Positions 42,460 through 50,733 of a stretch of 64,000 nucleotides of DNA are shown piece by piece. The notes under the pieces were generated by a model. The model ran no database searches. It worked only from the letters and a program-made list of their open reading frames with translations, and was not told where the DNA came from. Every line of letters begins with the position of its first letter. Within the stretch, counting starts at the first letter, position 1. The stretch spans positions 186,001 to 250,000 of the forward strand of contig NZ_FMYH01000003.1 of assembly GCF_900096585.1 (NCBI RefSeq), read 5' to 3'. The position numbers were made by a program, and so were the translations under genes. The stretch is from Sanguibacter gelidistatuariae. Its GTDB lineage: Bacteria; Actinomycetota; Actinomycetes; Actinomycetales; Cellulomonadaceae.

Positions 42460-42993
42460 ATGAGCACAGACACCAAGGTGACCGTGACGGGCTGGGTAGG
42501 CACCCAGCCCAAGCACTTCGTCTCGGAGATCGGCACCGACTTCACGAGCTTCCGCCTGGCCAGCACGAAGCGGTTCTACAACCGGGCCGAGGACGCCTGG
42601 GTCGACGGCCTGACCACGTGGTTCACCGTCAAGGCGTGGCGGTCCATGGCGGTCAACATCGCGGAGTCGCTGCGCAAGTCCGACCCCGTCGTCGTGCACG
42701 GCACGCTCACGTCCGAGACGTGGGAGTCCCCGGACGGTCCGCGGACCACGATCGTCATCGAGGCCGACGCGGTCGGCCCCGACCTGGCCCGGGGGCAGGC
42801 GACGTTCCGGCACACCGTGCACACCAAGGCGGGGGAGGCTCCGCCGGCGAGCGACGGCGGGCCGACCGACCCGTGGGCGGTGAACGGCACCGACTCCGCC
42901 GCTGAGCCGGCGCCCGACGCCGGAGCGGAGGAGGGCGCCGACGAGGCGCAGGACGGCGAGCTCGTCTCGGCGGACGACCGCACCGTCGCGTAG
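42460..42993 (+). CDS. ssb: Single-stranded DNA-binding protein
   Basis: A 177-residue OB-fold SSB, binding and protecting single-stranded DNA. It shows VTVTGWVGTQPKHFVSEIGTD, FRLASTKRFYNRAEDAWVDG, WFTVKAWRSMAVNIAESLRKSDPVVVHG and an acidic disordered tail after residue 115. The acidic C-terminal DDDIPF-like peptide that recruits repair proteins is missing (it ends DDRTVA), as in the second, SsbB-type paralogues of actinobacteria. ATG at 42460 follows GGAGG. It sits between the two GTPase pairs, on the same strand. Confidence 0.9.
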   Translation: MSTDTKVTVTGWVGTQPKHFVSEIGTDFTSFRLASTKRFYNRAEDAWVDGLTTWFTVKAWRSMAVNIAESLRKSDPVVVHGTLTSETWESPDGPRTTIVIEADAVGPDLARGQATFRHTVHTKAGEAPPASDGGPTDPWAVNGTDSAAEPAPDAGAEEGADEAQDGELVSADDRTVA

Positions 42994-43274
42994 GACGGCG
43001 TCGGCCAGGGCCCGGTTGTCCCGCAGGACCGGACAGATCTGGGCCTTGGCCGCGGCCCCGATCGGGCCGGTGGAGACCTCTTCGTGGTCGTGCATGAGCG
43101 CCGCGGGTCCGGACGGCGTAGGCTGTGGGGTTGAGCAGCTCTCTTGGCCCTCAGCCCGCCCGTCCACGCAGCCTCGCTCGTGGTCGCCCGTGCTAGTCGG
43201 CCGAGCGGGCGCACCCTGACCAGCGCGAGCGAACCCGCTCCAACGCAATCGAGCATGAGGCGGACCGAGAGCCA

Positions 43275-44957
43275 GTGGCTGAGTTCATCTACTCCATGTA
43301 CAAGACGCGCAAGGCGCACGGCGACAAGGTCATCCTTGATGACGTCACGCTGAACTTCCTCCCCGGAGCGAAGATCGGTGTGGTCGGCCCTAACGGTGCC
43401 GGTAAGTCGACGATCCTGAAGATCATGGCGGGCATCGAGCAGCCCTCCAACGGTGAGGCACGTCTGTCTCCCGGATACACGGTCGGCATCCTCTTGCAGG
43501 AGCCGCCGCTCAACGAAGAAAAGACCGTCCTGGGCAACGTCGAGGAAGGCGTCGCCGAGATCAAGGGCAAGCTCGACCGCTTCAACGAGATCTCCGCGCT
43601 GATGGCCGAGCCCGACGCGGACTTCGACAAGCTGCTCGCCGAGATGGGCGAGCTGCAGGAAGCCCTCGACCACGCCGACGCCTGGGACCTCGACGCCCAG
43701 CTTGAGCAGGCCATGGACGCGCTGCGCTGCCCGCCGCCGGACGCCGACGTGTCGGTGCTCTCGGGAGGTGAGCGTCGTCGCGTGGCGCTGTGCAAGCTCC
43801 TCCTGGAGAAGCCCGACCTGCTGCTCCTGGACGAGCCCACCAACCACCTCGACGCAGAGTCCGTGCTGTGGCTCGAGCAGCACCTGTCGAGCTACCCCGG
43901 CGCGATCCTCGCCGTGACCCACGACCGGTACTTCCTCGACCACGTCGCGGAGTGGATCTGTGAGGTCGACCGCGGCCGCCTGTACCCCTACGAGGGCAAC
44001 TACTCCACCTACCTGGAGAAGAAGGGCGAGCGCCTGAAGGTCCAGGGCAAGAAGGACCAGAAGCTCGCCAAGCGCCTCGCGGACGAGCTCGAGTGGGTCC
44101 GGATGAACGCCAAGGGCCGCCAGACCAAGTCGAAGGCCCGTCTGGCCCGGTACGAGGAGATGGCGACCGAGGCCGAGCGCACCCGCAAGCTCGACTTCGA
44201 AGAGATCCAGATCCCACCGGGCCCGCGCCTGGGTGGCATCGTCATCGAGGCGACCGACCTCAACAAGGGCTTCGACGGGCGCACGCTCATCGACGGCCTG
44301 TCCTTCACGCTGCCCCGCAACGGCATCGTCGGGGTCATCGGTCCCAACGGTGTGGGTAAGACCACGCTGTTCAAGACGATCGTCGGCCTCGAGCCCCTCG
44401 ACGCCGGTGAGCTCAAGATCGGTGACACGGTCTCGATCTCCTACGTCGACCAGTCCCGTGGTGGCATCGACCCGAAGAAGTCCCTCTGGGAAGTTGTCTC
44501 CGACGGCCTCGACTACATCAAGGTCGGGAACGTCGAGATGCCGTCGCGCGCCTACGTCGCGGCTTTCGGGTTCAAGGGACCGGATCAGCAGAAGGCTGCC
44601 GGCGTCCTCTCCGGTGGTGAGCGCAACCGACTCAACCTCGCGCTCACCCTCAAGCAGGGTGGAAACCTCCTCCTGCTCGACGAACCGACCAACGACCTCG
44701 ACGTGGAGACGCTCGGCTCGCTCGAGAACGCGCTGCTCGAGTTCCCCGGCTGCGCCGTCGTGGTCTCCCACGACCGGTGGTTCCTCGACCGGGTCGCCAC
44801 GCACATCCTCGCCTACGAGGGCACCGAGGAGAACCCGGGGAACTGGTACTGGTTCGAGGGCAACTTCGCCTCCTACGAGGAGAACAAGGTGTCGCGGCTG
44901 GGCGCCGACGCGGCTCGTCCGCACCGGGTGACCCACCGCAAACTCACCCGCGACTGA
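43275..44957 (+). CDS. ettA: Energy-dependent translational throttle protein EttA
   Basis: A 560-residue ABC-F protein that senses the ATP/ADP ratio and gates the ribosome's first elongation step by binding the E site. It has two ABC domains with Walker A GPNGAGKST and GPNGVGKTT, signatures LSGGERRRVALC and LSGGERNRLNLA, and Walker B LLLLDEPTNHLD and LLLLDEPTNDLD; the Arg/Lys-rich linker around residue 265-300 (AKGRQTKSKARLARYEEM) and the arm domain near 95-140 identify EttA. GTG at 43275. The 281 nt upstream contain no gene, only the expected promoter. It is followed by the second GTPase pair. Confidence 0.97.
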   Translation: MAEFIYSMYKTRKAHGDKVILDDVTLNFLPGAKIGVVGPNGAGKSTILKIMAGIEQPSNGEARLSPGYTVGILLQEPPLNEEKTVLGNVEEGVAEIKGKLDRFNEISALMAEPDADFDKLLAEMGELQEALDHADAWDLDAQLEQAMDALRCPPPDADVSVLSGGERRRVALCKLLLEKPDLLLLDEPTNHLDAESVLWLEQHLSSYPGAILAVTHDRYFLDHVAEWICEVDRGRLYPYEGNYSTYLEKKGERLKVQGKKDQKLAKRLADELEWVRMNAKGRQTKSKARLARYEEMATEAERTRKLDFEEIQIPPGPRLGGIVIEATDLNKGFDGRTLIDGLSFTLPRNGIVGVIGPNGVGKTTLFKTIVGLEPLDAGELKIGDTVSISYVDQSRGGIDPKKSLWEVVSDGLDYIKVGNVEMPSRAYVAAFGFKGPDQQKAAGVLSGGERNRLNLALTLKQGGNLLLLDEPTNDLDVETLGSLENALLEFPGCAVVVSHDRWFLDRVATHILAYEGTEENPGNWYWFEGNFASYEENKVSRLGADAARPHRVTHRKLTRD

Positions 44958-45004
44958 CCAGCGCTCATGCGGTGGACGGGAGCCTTTTCCGGCAGACTGC
45001 ACTC

Positions 45005-47074
45005 ATGTCTGACGTGACGGGTGACCACGCAAAGATCGGCGATGCCGGAGGTCCCTCCGGCGTCGCCGATCTGGTCGATGCCCTCGTGGCGCTGCGCCGC
45101 GAGATCGAGGCCGTCGCGTTGCCACTGGAGACCGTGACCGCAGCCACCGCACGCCGTGAGCGCGAGCGCGGCCTCGACCAGCTCGACGACTACCTGCTGC
45201 CTCGTCTGCGAGCCGACTCCGCGCCGCTGCTCGTCGTTGTCGGCGGCTCGACCGGCGCGGGCAAGTCGACCCTGGTGAACTCGATCCTCGGGCAGCACGT
45301 GACCACCCCCGGTGCGCTGCGCCCCACCACCCGCTCACCGGTCCTCGTGCACCACCCGCTCGACGCGGAGTGGTTCACCTCCGACCGGATCTTCCCTCAC
45401 CTAGCCCGCGAGGTGTCGTCCTCGCCAGGCCCGACGCCGCCCGGTGCGCCCGGTGACCACCCCCGGGACGGCGATCCCCGGTCGTTGCGGCTCGTGCCCA
45501 CCGACGTGCTGCCCCAGGGTATGGCGCTGCTCGATGCCCCCGACGTCGACTCGGTCGTCGCAGGCAACCGCGAGCTTGCCGCGCAGCTGCTCGCCGCGGC
45601 CGACCTCTGGCTCTTCGTCACGACCGCCGCCCGGTACGCCGACGCCGTCCCCTGGGAGCTGCTCAGCGCCGGCGCCGCGCGGCGCGCCCAGGTCGCCCTC
45701 GTCATCGACCGGGTCGACCCGGGGGCGGAGGTGGTCGGTGACCACCTGCGCCAGATGCTGGCCGACCAGGGCCTGCCGAGCGCCCCGGTCTTCCTGCTCC
45801 GCGAGTCCGTCCTGGTGGACGGTATGCTCCCGGTGGCCGAGGTCGCCCCGGTCTCCCGCTGGCTCACAGCGATGGGCAGCGACGACGGTGCCCGCGGCGC
45901 GGTCATCGCGGCCACCCGAGACGGAGTCGTCGACGATCTCGTGGCGCGGGCCATGACACTGGCCGACGCGAGCGACGCGCAGGCGCTGGCCGACGCGGCT
46001 CTGCGGCGAGCCGTCGCCGAGGCCTATGCCGCGGGCGCGCGCGACATGCGGCAGGCGACGTCGGACGGCTCGATGCTGCGCGGGGAGGTGCTGTCCCGGT
46101 GGCAGGACTTCGTCGGGACCGGCGACTTCATGCGGGGCGTGGAGGAGAAGATCGGTGTCCTGCGGGACCGGGTGTCGGGTTACCTCAGGGGCCGTCCCGC
46201 CGCGGCACCCAAGGTCAACCTCGCGATCGGCCACAGCCTCGAGGCGATCGTCTTCGACGCCGCAGACCGTGCGTCCGAGCGTGCCTACCTCATGTGGAGG
46301 GCCGATCCTGCGGGGGCCGTGCTCCTCGACGGGCTGGTTCTGTCCCGGGCTTCGGCGGATCTGCGCGGCGAGCTCGCGGGGCAGGTCCGCGCGTGGCAGG
46401 GGGACGTCCTCGCGCTCGTCTCCGATCGCGGCGCGGGCAAGCGAGGGCGGGCGCGGACGCTGGCCATCGGGGTCAACGGCATCGGGGCGGCGCTCATGGT
46501 TGTCGTGTTCGCCTCGACCGGCGGGCTGACCGGGGCGGAGGTGGGGATCGCCGGAGGATCGGTCGTGCTCGCTCAGCGGCTCCTCGAGGCGGTCTTCGGC
46601 GACGAGGCCGTCCGGTCCCTGGCCCACACCGCCCAAGACCTGCTCGACGCCCGCGTGGAAGCCATCCTGGAGGGTCAGGCCGCACGGTTCACCGCGATCC
46701 TGGACGGCCTGGTACCCGGCGGTCTGGCGCCCGGGGGGCCTCCTCCCGGACTGGATGCGGGACCGGGGTTGCGCGCCGCGGCGCACGAGGTCCAGTCCGC
46801 CGCAGCCCATGAACGGGCCGCCCGCGCGGCTCAGGTACGAACCCATCCCACGCACGTCTCACTGACGCCGGACGACGTCTCGACCGATCGCTCCCACACC
46901 GACACCGACCGCATGCGCCTCGGCCAGCTGCGCGGGGCCGACCTGCCGATCGCCGTTGACCCCTATGCGCACCCGGCCCCACCGCCCGGCGGCCCGCGTG
47001 TGCTGAGCCGGCTGTGGTGGCGTAAGAAGGCCCGGCCGGGCTCGGCCCCGGTCTCCCGCGAGGGCGACTCGTGA
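45005..47074 (+). CDS. Dynamin-like GTPase A2
   Basis: A 689-residue paralogue of GTPase A1. P-loop GGSTGAGKST ends at residue 89; RPTTRSP follows, G3 is DAPDVDS, and the TTAARYADAVPWELL block parallels TTAARYGDALPWKAL of A1. The G4 position reads IDRVDPG, so Asp is present but Asn-Lys is not. A hydrophobic stretch (IGVNGIGAALMVVVFAST) near residue 490 and a Pro/Gly/His-rich, likely disordered tail of about 110 residues distinguish it. ATG at 45005; the stop overlaps B2's GTG by 4 nt, so the pair is translationally coupled. Confidence 0.85.
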   Translation: MSDVTGDHAKIGDAGGPSGVADLVDALVALRREIEAVALPLETVTAATARRERERGLDQLDDYLLPRLRADSAPLLVVVGGSTGAGKSTLVNSILGQHVTTPGALRPTTRSPVLVHHPLDAEWFTSDRIFPHLAREVSSSPGPTPPGAPGDHPRDGDPRSLRLVPTDVLPQGMALLDAPDVDSVVAGNRELAAQLLAAADLWLFVTTAARYADAVPWELLSAGAARRAQVALVIDRVDPGAEVVGDHLRQMLADQGLPSAPVFLLRESVLVDGMLPVAEVAPVSRWLTAMGSDDGARGAVIAATRDGVVDDLVARAMTLADASDAQALADAALRRAVAEAYAAGARDMRQATSDGSMLRGEVLSRWQDFVGTGDFMRGVEEKIGVLRDRVSGYLRGRPAAAPKVNLAIGHSLEAIVFDAADRASERAYLMWRADPAGAVLLDGLVLSRASADLRGELAGQVRAWQGDVLALVSDRGAGKRGRARTLAIGVNGIGAALMVVVFASTGGLTGAEVGIAGGSVVLAQRLLEAVFGDEAVRSLAHTAQDLLDARVEAILEGQAARFTAILDGLVPGGLAPGGPPPGLDAGPGLRAAAHEVQSAAAHERAARAAQVRTHPTHVSLTPDDVSTDRSHTDTDRMRLGQLRGADLPIAVDPYAHPAPPPGGPRVLSRLWWRKKARPGSAPVSREGDS

Positions 47075-48690
47075 AGGCCTTCGCGACTGCGACCCACCGC
47101 CGCGGCGAGATGCTCATGATGCGCGTCCAGGCCCTCGAGAGCGCGCTCGACGCCGGACGGGACTGGCTCAGCCCGGCATTCGTCGAGCGCGGTGACCGCG
47201 TGGTCCAGCGGGCCGGCGTGCGGCTCGCCCACTCGATCGACCACACGGTCGTCGCCCTCGCCGGCTCGACGGGCTCGGGGAAGTCGACGATCATCAACGC
47301 CCTGGCAGGCCGGGAGATCTCCCGCCCGGGCATCATGCGTCCGACCACCTCCCGCCCCGTCGCGGCGGTGTGGGACGTGGAGGACGGTCACCATCGCGAG
47401 GCGGGCCTGCTGCTCGACTGGCTCGAGGTCGGTCAGCGCATCTACCTCGAGCCGAGCGGCGACAACCGCGGACTGGTCCTGCTCGACCTCCCCGATCACG
47501 ACTCCGTCGTCGTCGAGCACCGGGTCCGCGCCGAGCGCCTCCTCGAGCGCGCCGACCTGCTCGTGTGGGTCATGGACCCGCAGAAGTACGCCGACGCCGC
47601 GCTCCACGAGCGCTACCTGCGCCCCTTGGCCGGCCACGCGGGCGTCGTCGTGCTCGTGCTCAACCAGATCGACCGTCTCTCCCCGCAGGACCAGGCGCAG
47701 TGCCTGGCCGACCTGCGCCGGCTCGCGGTCGCCGACGGCCTGACCGGGGCCACGGTCCTGGGGCTCTCGGCGGTCACCGGGCAGGGCATGGGGGAGCTGC
47801 GCGAGCTCATGGCCCAGGCAGCCGCGGAGCGCGCCGCGGCGACCGATCGGCTGCTCGCGGACGTGCGGGGAGCCGCCGCGCTGCTCCAGGCGGAGTGCGG
47901 CCCCTCCCGCGAGCACCGGGTCGGGGAGACCGCGCGCCGGGAGCTGCTCGACGCCCTGGCCGCCGCGGCCCGCACCGACGTCGTGGTCGACGCCGTGCGG
48001 GGCTCGGCCCTGCACCGGGCACGAGCGGCGACCGGGTGGCCGCTGACCCGCTGGGTCGGGCGCCTGCGCGCCGACCCGCTGCGGCGCCTCAATCTGCATC
48101 GCAAGGCCGTGCGGGCGGACCTCGCCCGCACCTCTCTGCCAGCCGTGGACGCCGCGATGACGGCACGTACCCACACCGCAGTGCGTGGGTACGTCGACGC
48201 GGCGTCGACTGGTGCGCCCCCGGGGTGGGTGGTCTTCGCCCGAGCCGCCGTCCGCGACGACGGGTTGCCGGACGCCCTCGACCAGGCCGTGGCCCGGACC
48301 GAGCTCGACGCCGAGCACCGGCCCTGGTGGTGGGCCTTCGCCTCGGTCGTCCAGTGGGTGCTGTTCGCGATCTTCGTCGCCGGGCTGGCCTGGCTCGCGG
48401 TGCTCGCGATCCTCGCGTTCATCCAGCTGCCCGTCCCCGGCTCACCGGACGTCTCGGGATTCCCGATCCCGACCCTCATGGTCGTGGGCGGCTTCGGGGT
48501 GGGCGTGGTCCTCGCGCTCGTCTCCCGGCTGGCGGCCTACGTCGACGCCAACCGGGCAGCCCGCCGGGCTGCCCGCCGGCTGCGCACGCAGATCTCGGTC
48601 GTGGCGGGTACAGCGGTGATCGAGCCGGTCGAGGCTCGGCGTCGCCAGCTCGACGAGTGCCGGGCGGCCGCCGCGCTCGCCGGGCGCTGA
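47071..48690 (+). CDS. Dynamin-like membrane GTPase B2
   Basis: A 539-residue membrane GTPase paralogous to B1: IDHTVVALAGSTGSGKST (P-loop 65-73), RPTTSRP, G3 DLPDHDS, WVMDPQKYADAALHERYL and intact G4 NQID. Two C-terminal transmembrane regions (VVQWVLFAIFVAGLAWLAVL and LMVVGGFGVGVVLALVSRL) at about 430-495 end in an Arg-rich tail. The start GTG at 47071 lies in the A2 stop (GTGA). The order A-B with coupled translation, repeated twice around ssb and ettA, suggests the A and B proteins form a heteromeric complex at the membrane (inference). Confidence 0.87.
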   Translation: MKAFATATHRRGEMLMMRVQALESALDAGRDWLSPAFVERGDRVVQRAGVRLAHSIDHTVVALAGSTGSGKSTIINALAGREISRPGIMRPTTSRPVAAVWDVEDGHHREAGLLLDWLEVGQRIYLEPSGDNRGLVLLDLPDHDSVVVEHRVRAERLLERADLLVWVMDPQKYADAALHERYLRPLAGHAGVVVLVLNQIDRLSPQDQAQCLADLRRLAVADGLTGATVLGLSAVTGQGMGELRELMAQAAAERAAATDRLLADVRGAAALLQAECGPSREHRVGETARRELLDALAAAARTDVVVDAVRGSALHRARAATGWPLTRWVGRLRADPLRRLNLHRKAVRADLARTSLPAVDAAMTARTHTAVRGYVDAASTGAPPGWVVFARAAVRDDGLPDALDQAVARTELDAEHRPWWWAFASVVQWVLFAIFVAGLAWLAVLAILAFIQLPVPGSPDVSGFPIPTLMVVGGFGVGVVLALVSRLAAYVDANRAARRAARRLRTQISVVAGTAVIEPVEARRRQLDECRAAAALAGR

Positions 48691-48768
48691 GGGACGCGCG
48701 CTGCGCACGTAGGCTTCCGACTCATCCGGGTCGCCGAGGAGCCAACCGCCCCGGGCTACGGTGAGTAC

Positions 48769-49272
48769 ATGACACGCCTCAACGTCCCTGTCCGGCTGCG
48801 CTGGTCCGACCTCGATGCCTACGGACACGTGAACAACGTCGAGATGTTCCGTCTCCTCGAGGAAGCCCGGATCACGGCGTTCTGGCGTCACCGCGAGGCG
48901 GACCCCGGGCTGGAGTGGCCCACCGCCGTACTCGACTCCGGCCCGGAGGCGGACTCGCACACCTTCGTCGCCCGCCAGGAGATCGAGTACCTCCGCCCGC
49001 TCGGGTTCACCCGTGACCCGATCACGGTGCAGATGTGGATCGGGCACATCGGCGGCGCAAGCCTCGAGGTCTGCTACGAGGTCTTCGACCCGGACGGGGC
49101 CGACGGACGCAGCGGGCCGGCGCGGGACGAGAAGCCCTACGCCCGCGCCTCCACGACCATCGTGGTCGTCGATGCGGCCACCCAGGCGCCGCGGCGCATC
49201 ACGGCGACCGAACGTGGCGCGTGGGAGCTGTACGTCGAGGCCCCTGCGGTACTTCGCCGGCGAGGAGCCTGA
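48769..49272 (+). CDS. Hotdog-fold acyl-CoA thioesterase (4HBT family)
   Basis: A 167-residue hotdog protein with VRLRWSDLDAYGHVNNVEMFRLLEEAR, the catalytic Asp motif of 4-hydroxybenzoyl-CoA thioesterase-like enzymes, and FVARQEIEYLRPLG. It hydrolyses an acyl-CoA ester of unknown chain. ATG at 48769 has TACGGT (48757-48762) 6 nt upstream, so it is probably leaderless. It faces tesB. Confidence 0.92.
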   Translation: MTRLNVPVRLRWSDLDAYGHVNNVEMFRLLEEARITAFWRHREADPGLEWPTAVLDSGPEADSHTFVARQEIEYLRPLGFTRDPITVQMWIGHIGGASLEVCYEVFDPDGADGRSGPARDEKPYARASTTIVVVDAATQAPRRITATERGAWELYVEAPAVLRRRGA

Positions 49273-49300
49273 CCGCAGCCGCCTCGCGCGCGGGGGCGGC

Positions 49301-50233
49301 TCAAGCCTTGGGGATCCGGACCATGCCCTCCTGGGCGATGCTCGCCACGAGGGTGCCATCCTGGGCGAAGACCCGAGCCGACCCGAGCCCGCGACCACCC
49401 TGGGCGGAGGAGGAGGACTGGACGTACAGCAGCCACTCGTCCACCCGGACGTCGCGGTGCCACCACATGGCGTGGTCGAGGCTCGCGACACTCAGCCCGG
49501 GCGTCATCCAGCTGTGCCCGCCCGCGCGCAGCACCGGCTCGAGCATGATCTGGTCGCAGGCGTAGACGAGCAGCGCGCGGTGCAGCAGCTGGTCGCCCGG
49601 AACCGGGCCGCGCGAGCGCATCCACACCGCCTGGTGGTCGGTCGCCTCCGCGGCGGCCCCCAGGTAGAGCGAGCCTTGGACGTGGCGCACGTCGAAGGCA
49701 CTCTGGCGGGACCAGAAGTCCGCGACCGGGTGGTCGATCTCCCCGAGCAGGTCCTGGGCGGAGAGCACGTCTTCGGGCGCGGGGACGTCGGGCATGGTCG
49801 AGGAGTGCTCAAGGCCCTCCTGCTCCTCCTGGAAGGAGGAGATCATCGACAAGATCACTTTGCCACCCTGGTAGGCGTGCGTCTGCCGGGCGCTGAAAGA
49901 CCGCCCGTCGCGCAGACGTTCGACGGCGAAGTCGACCGGTTGGTGGATGTCGCCGGCCCGCAGGAAGTACCCGTGCAGCGAGTGCGGCAGCCGGCCCCGG
50001 TCGACCGTGGCACCGGCCGCGAGGAGGGCTTGAGCGAGCACCTGACCGCCGTACACGCGCCCGTTGGGCTGATGCATGCTGTCGCCGGCGTACACGTCCT
50101 CGCCGGTCTCCGCTCCGTGATACTCGAGCTGGAGCACCTTGAGCAGGTGCCCGAGCGGGTCGCGGGCGATCGCGCCGGGGTCCGGGATGCGGGTGAGGTC
50201 CACCGCGCTGGTCGTTTCCTGGGGCTCGCTCAC
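49301..50233 (-). CDS. tesB: Acyl-CoA thioesterase II
   Basis: A 310-residue double-hotdog thioesterase acting on medium and long acyl-CoA. It shows NGRVYGGQVLAQALLAA, LHGYFLRAGD, FSARQTHAYQGGKVILSM, LHRALLVYACDQ and SLDHAMWWHRDVRVDEWLLYVQ, including the catalytic Asp-Thr/Ser-Gln region, and ends RVFAQDGTLVASIAQEGMVR. GTG at 50233 has AGGAG 5 nt upstream; an upstream in-frame ATG at 50296 overlaps the globin gene and is rejected. The globin gene is 8 nt upstream, on the same strand. Confidence 0.95.
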   Translation of the reverse strand: MSEPQETTSAVDLTRIPDPGAIARDPLGHLLKVLQLEYHGAETGEDVYAGDSMHQPNGRVYGGQVLAQALLAAGATVDRGRLPHSLHGYFLRAGDIHQPVDFAVERLRDGRSFSARQTHAYQGGKVILSMISSFQEEQEGLEHSSTMPDVPAPEDVLSAQDLLGEIDHPVADFWSRQSAFDVRHVQGSLYLGAAAEATDHQAVWMRSRGPVPGDQLLHRALLVYACDQIMLEPVLRAGGHSWMTPGLSVASLDHAMWWHRDVRVDEWLLYVQSSSSAQGGRGLGSARVFAQDGTLVASIAQEGMVRIPKA

Positions 50234-50241
50234 GGGCGCTC

Positions 50242-50643
50242 CTACTCGTCGAAGGTGTTGATCATGGAGTGCGCCGCGCGCTCCATGTAGTCCCACAGCG
50301 TGGCCTCGTGCAAGGGGGCGAGGTCGATAGCGGTCACCGCCACGCGCATGTGCGCGAGCCAGCGGTCCCGGGCGTCGGGGTTGACCTTGAACGGCGCGTG
50401 GCGCATCCGCAGCCGCGGGTGCCCGCGGTTCTCGGAGTACGTCGTCGGGCCGCCCCAGTACTGCTCGAGGAAGAGCAGGAAGCGTTCCTTCGCGGGACCC
50501 AGATCCGCCTCGGGGTACATCGGTCGCAGGACCTCGTCGTGGGCGACGCCGTCGTAGAACACGTCGATGAGCTTGACGAAGGTCGCGTGCCCGCCGACAA
50601 GCTCGTAGAAGGAGTCCGCGCGCAGGGAAGGAGTTTCGGTCAC
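50242..50643 (-). CDS. glbO: Truncated haemoglobin, group II (TrHbO)
   Basis: A 133-residue 2-on-2 globin binding oxygen or nitric oxide and possibly peroxides. Visible are FVKLIDVFYDGV with TyrB10, the PMYPEADLGPAKERFLLFLEQYWGGP segment, proximal HisF8 in LRMRHAPFKV, and TrpG8 in ARDRWLAHM, all diagnostic of group II. GTG at 50643 has GATAGT (50650-50655) 6 nt upstream. Probably in an operon with tesB. Confidence 0.95.
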   Translation of the reverse strand: MTETPSLRADSFYELVGGHATFVKLIDVFYDGVAHDEVLRPMYPEADLGPAKERFLLFLEQYWGGPTTYSENRGHPRLRMRHAPFKVNPDARDRWLAHMRVAVTAIDLAPLHEATLWDYMERAAHSMINTFDE

Positions 50644-50733
50644 CGGTCCACTATCCCAAACAACCGTGGCCCCCGGGACGCCCGCCTGCGGTGCTCTGCC
50701 TCACAGCCACAGCCAGCCACAGGTCCAGCCCAC

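Noticed and set aside
42994-43274. Possible minus-strand gene (MHDHEEVSTGPIG...) before ettA
   Set aside because: The frame continues into antisense ssb with Arg-rich sequence, has no ribosome site and no recognisable domain.
42576-45002. Long open frame (808 codons) antisense to ssb and ettA
   Set aside because: It is a by-product of high GC at third positions; the composition is Arg/Val/Gly skewed with no domain, while the opposite strand encodes clear ssb and EttA.
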